Assembly (NCBI GenBank): GCA_914767715.1
Contig: OU612068.1
Span: 28,894,001 to 28,958,000, forward strand
DNA length: 64,000 nt
Direction of reading: 5' to 3'
Source: Membranipora membranacea
Lineage: Eukaryota; Bryozoa; Gymnolaemata; Cheilostomatida; Membraniporidae
Under the pieces are notes generated by a model that saw nothing but the letters and a program-made list of their open reading frames with translations, made no database searches and had not been told where the DNA came from. The number at the start of each line of letters is the position of its first letter. The first letter of the stretch is position 1. Below, in pieces: positions 60,901-64,000 of the stretch. Made by a program: the position numbers and the translations under genes.

Positions 60901-63900
60901 CCTGTTCTCCCTTCTTGTCCCAGATGAGATTGTATGTTTTATTCTGATATAAGAAGACATTGAGAATTCCGGTATCGTTACCGTACATGTAGTAATAGAA
61001 TGAGAAGCACATTGTACACTGCTGACTCAGCTCAGGGCTAACTATCTGATATAATGTGTCCTCAGAAGCTGGAGTCGAGGCGTCCATGTATAAGTAATAA
61101 CCTGGTCAGAAAATAACAAAATAAAAGAGGAGTCTTTGCAACATCAGATATAAATTATAACTCTGAATTATATTTAAATTTGACCAGGAAAAATCTCTTT
61201 TTCTTATTCGCTGTGATGAAGGTAAAGAAAATTGACTAAAATCTTCACTCACGAATTTCACAGGCTTGACATATTCAAGGATTTGAATTTTATCACTGTA
61301 TCATGGGTTAAAATGAATTACTGGTTATTGAAAATAAGCAAAAGTTTGGATTATATATACAAAAATTCCAATGAAACCTTTCATACAGTAGGATGTATGA
61401 TATTATTGGACACTGCGTCTGGGTATATAAAGCAGACTGATTTTGTATATGTATTATAAGATAGTATATGCTTATGTTATACACTGACATCTCTTACCTG
61501 AGTCAGAGTTACGATCAGAATCAGGACCAGTAAAGAATGTAGTAGATCCGCGACCTCTGACCTGCTGCCAATCAAAGTCTGTAGTATTAACACTCTGATA
61601 ACCACACCAGTCATTCTTAGTATTAAAGTCACAGTCACCAGGGACGACAGACTTAGGGGTGGGGGTGGTGGTTGGCTGGGCCTTAGGAACAGTAGCGGCA
61701 CCTGAAAGATCAGTAAACACTTATATATTAGATGTATGAAATATTACTACTAGTATTACTTCCAGTATTTATCTGGAATACATATTATAAATCTTTGACC
61801 ATAACTTGATATAGATCTGCAGGACAAAAAAAAAGTACGAGAAAAATGTCCATGTTTGAGTGCAACAGATTTTAAGAAGCGGAGAAGGCTTGAAGTCTCT
61901 GATAATCACCATGTACACGTATAATTTATTGCTGTGTGAGCAGGGATGGGTGAGAAAGTCAGCAACCTCAGGCTTGGACCTATAAGATCTTTGGGATTAT
62001 ATTCTCTTTGAATATGAACAGATAACTCTGATTTATCATGTTGGTTTGGTTGTTGAACCCACAAACGTCGCAAACGTCAAAATGTCGCAAACGTCAAAAC
62101 GTTGCAATCTAGCGTTCCACTAACGTCGCAATCCCAAAAACGTCGCAACGAAGGGTTTTTTAAATGTTGCAAACCCACAAACGTCGCAATTTTTTAAACG
62201 TCGCAAAAGCTCGAACCCACTTCGTTGCGACGTTTTTGGGATTGCAACGTTAGTGGAACACTAGATTGCGACGTTTGTGGGTTCAACAGGGGTGTTTCAC
62301 CAAGGTTTTACAAAATTATAAAAATCTACGTCTTAGTCCTCATACAGAAATAAAAATTCTTACACCTGACAATAGGTTAATCGCATTTAAAAAAACCATC
62401 ATTGTACTATACAAACCAGAACATGGTGTAGATGTAATAACAATCTCGTCCAGCGCTATTATTGCGTCTTTAACAGAAGAAAATGACTTCTTCCTCTTAG
62501 CCTCAAAATCAATCTAAAGAATAGAAAAAATTGTGATCAAAAGATTGAGGCAACAACTTATTTCAGCTACTTCATAAATTTCTTTAACCTAAGAGGGACT
62601 GCACATGTGCGATTGTTTACAGCTTAGCGAGAGAAAACTGCTTGTTTAGTGGTCTAGGTTCCGCCGCTTTTATAGTAAGCGGCTTATAATTACACGCTAC
62701 AACGCTTCTCGCGGTCCACAGACCAGCTAGAAAACTAGAGCTAGTAAACTAGAGCTAGTAAAAATAAAATAGAGCTTGAAATTCTAGCTTTGCCCATTAT
62801 CTCCTCATTTTTCACTGCAGACACAAAGCGTGTTTACAAGCTGCGATATAATCATAAGGTTAGCTATCAGCCAATGATATTCCATAAACAAAGCCTTTTA
62901 ACGATTCCCGTCATAAACGTACCACTGGATACTGCTAATTAACCAATGAGACTATTCTCTCGCTGGCAAACATTGCCCTAGTATAATCTGCTGCGAGAAG
63001 CATTGTAGCGTGTAATTATAAGCCGCTTACTATAAAAGGGGCGGAACTTAGACCACTAAACAAACAGTTTTCCCTTGCTAAGCTGTAAACACTCGCACAT
63101 GTGCAGTCCCTCTTAGGCTGTGAGAGTAGCCAATTGCCATAAGAAACTGTTAAATCATTATAATAGAAATAACATCACACAAGAAACGCCTTGGTTCTCT
63201 TGAGTCTTAAGTGATACAATGCAGCCACCAATTGTTAACATAGCAAGGTATTGAGGTCACCTAAGATTTCAATGATTATAGGATACAATTCTTACAAAAA
63301 AAGCTTTTCAGCAGCAAAAATATTTTAAGCGGTTTCACCAAGCTATCAATTATATCATATCATATATGATACAGTTCTTATTGCAACTTAATTATTCTAA
63401 AGTGACCCTGCCCAACCCATCATACATGCCTCAGGTTGGAACTCAGGCTTAGTGGTTAGTAATTCATGCCAAAACTGCAACATTTACAAAAATTTCATGG
63501 CAAAATAAGGCGAATTAGCCACCTTTCTTTAAGGTATATAGCTTTGATTATGACTTAGTAGGCATTTAGATATTATTTATATATTTTTGAACATGTTAAG
63601 AAACCCTGTTTATGTATATTTAATGAAGATATATCTCTTTCTTCTGTAAAACTTTTAGTTTTTTCAATGGATTTTTTACATAGAGTTACCCCCCTCGTGT
63701 AAACCATCGCATAAGCCATTGTGTACATATGAGAGGACAACTTTTCAACAGTACCTATGATTGTTATCAAAAAAGGTTGAGTGCAATCTCCATATATCCA
63801 ACCTTCCCTAGTTTGTTCTAATTAATCGAAACAAGGAGTTTTATTCTTCCTTGATCAGAGAAGACAATTTCAAATCATTATACCATATTTACCAGTTTAC

Positions 63901-64000
63901 ACACAATTCTATATATGATAGGTTCATAGCATACTTTATAGTTGGTGTCACTCTCAGGTATCTGTAGCTCTATCTTATTCCACTGATCTCCTTCATCTGC
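57959..64000 (-). CDS. MAM and HYR domain extracellular protein, 3' part of gene
   Basis: Exons, from the right edge leftwards: 64000-63935 (partial), 61701-61498, 61101-60848, 60498-59997 (donor tentative), 59311-59111, 58931-58758, 58422-58197, 58073-57959 (TAG). Exon 64000-63935 reads GDQWNKIELQIPESDTNYK, the middle of a MAM module. Exons 61701-59997 encode a complete MAM domain: CDFNTKNDWCGY, WQQVRG, LSQQCTMCFSFYYYMYG, GYRGDIAIDEFFLYDGLC. A Thr-rich stalk follows. Exon 59311-59111 is a HYR-type module (VSVSWRSPYHTDEIT, SAGEHTISL, CSFVISV) in phase 1-1. The last three exons hold a Cys-containing C-terminal region of unknown type ending SGTFSCGSFN, with no transmembrane helix or GPI-like tail. 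The protein is likely secreted or in the extracellular matrix. The gene start lies outside the window. Confidence 0.78.
59480..59757 (-). mobile_element. tRNA-derived SINE in an intron of the MAM/HYR gene
   Basis: On the minus strand the head reads ggaggtggctcagtttgtta then gagcgccgg (box A type) and ggtcgtgggttcgaatccca (T-arm/box B), with an enlarged anticodon region containing a cttcaacatgcaagtgttgaag hairpin. A body of about 190 bases follows that is GC-richer than its surroundings. Target duplications were not found by eye. The strand matches the host gene. Confidence 0.75.
59985..60370 (-). repeat. Coding minisatellite: Thr-rich 10-residue repeats
   Basis: Within the MAM/HYR exon about a dozen 30-bp units encode TTTRQTTAKP and variants (STTRQTTAKP, TTSRHKITKP, TMRYTTVKP). 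Repeats of this kind form extended, O-glycosylated mucin-like stalks between extracellular domains. The plus-strand frames across it are mirror artefacts. Confidence 0.85.
62051..62288. mobile_element. Foldback element built of acgtcgcaa motifs
   Basis: The ends are tgttgaacccacaaacgtcg and cgacgtttgtgggttcaaca, exact reverse complements. The arms continue inward with aatctagcgttccactaacg against cgttagtggaacactagatt and cccaaaaacgtcgcaacgaa against ttcgttgcgacgtttttggg. The motif acgtcgcaa recurs many times on both arms. There is no coding capacity and no clear target duplication. It lies in the large last intron of the MAM/HYR gene. Confidence 0.85.
62289..62587 (+). other. Open plus-strand stretch of unknown nature
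   Basis: From inside the foldback end to a TAA at 62,515-62,517 runs an open frame whose later part (TEIKILTPDNRLIAFKKTII then YKPEHGVDVITISSSA) has protein-like composition. No family was recognised. It could be a fragment of a mobile-element gene between the two foldback elements, or chance. Confidence 0.25.
62588..63117. mobile_element. Long-TIR element (530 bp, about 127-bp arms)
   Basis: The left arm 62,588-62,717 and the right arm 62,991-63,117 are reverse complements with roughly ten differences. They start cctaagagggactgcacatg and end catgtgcagtccctcttagg. The spacer includes a duplicated aaactagagctagt motif. There is no transposase frame, so it is a MITE or foldback element. A target duplication was not evident. 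Confidence 0.9.
63118..63934. other. Intron sequence of the MAM/HYR gene without recognised exon
   Basis: It was searched on the minus strand for the third exon expected after the MAM exon at 63,935 (pattern GDIAxDD before a Cys) and none was found. It is AT-rich, with tandem atatcat near 63,351. Confidence 0.45.

Overview
The window looks like nuclear DNA from an invertebrate animal. The reasons are genes cut into many short exons with consistent GT-AG junctions and phases, metazoan-type extracellular domains (MAM, HYR), an alpha-catenin/vinculin family protein, tRNA-derived SINEs and several non-autonomous DNA transposons. Outside the satellites the DNA is AT-rich. An early-branching animal such as a sponge would fit, but the sequence alone does not settle the lineage.

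Layout. 1-17,450 is four abutting tandem arrays: a 61-bp GC-rich unit, a 46-bp unit, a pure 10-bp unit, then a 20-bp unit in inverted orientation that decays to the right. The units share sequence in a chain, so each array appears to derive from its neighbour. 17,451-18,900 is mostly plain AT-rich sequence with a palindrome cluster and a tRNA-like segment. 18,900-31,050 is a patchwork of diverged duplications, including at least six copies of a 1.1-1.5 kb module that carries exon-like blocks with splice sites on the minus strand. It is probably a decayed tandem gene family.

32,975-49,347 (minus strand) is one gene of 27 coding exons, all with matching phases, predicting 1,472 residues of the alpha-catenin/vinculin family. 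It has an alpha-catenin-like N-terminus, a helical M region, about 450 extra residues of helical bundles, a Ser/Thr/Pro-rich linker and a vinculin-type tail. Its introns carry satellites, minisatellites and a TA-flanked MITE. A divergent intergenic region holding a hAT-type MITE with a perfect 8-bp target duplication separates it from a plus-strand holocytochrome c synthase gene (HCCS, 51,205-53,547, six coding exons).

53,784-57,958 holds a two-exon CD225/dispanin (IFITM-like) membrane protein gene on the minus strand, with an upstream frame offset by one base, plus a truncated duplicate next to the HCCS 3' end. 57,959 to the right edge is the 3' part of a minus-strand gene for an extracellular protein: MAM modules, a Thr-rich repeated stalk, a HYR module and a novel C-terminal region. 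Its last large intron contains two foldback elements. No rRNA gene, CRISPR array or bacterial-type operon was seen.

The named genes do not form an obvious pathway: HCCS is mitochondrial housekeeping, the catenin-like protein is likely cytoskeletal or adhesive, the dispanin is a small membrane protein, and the MAM/HYR protein is probably secreted or matrix-associated.
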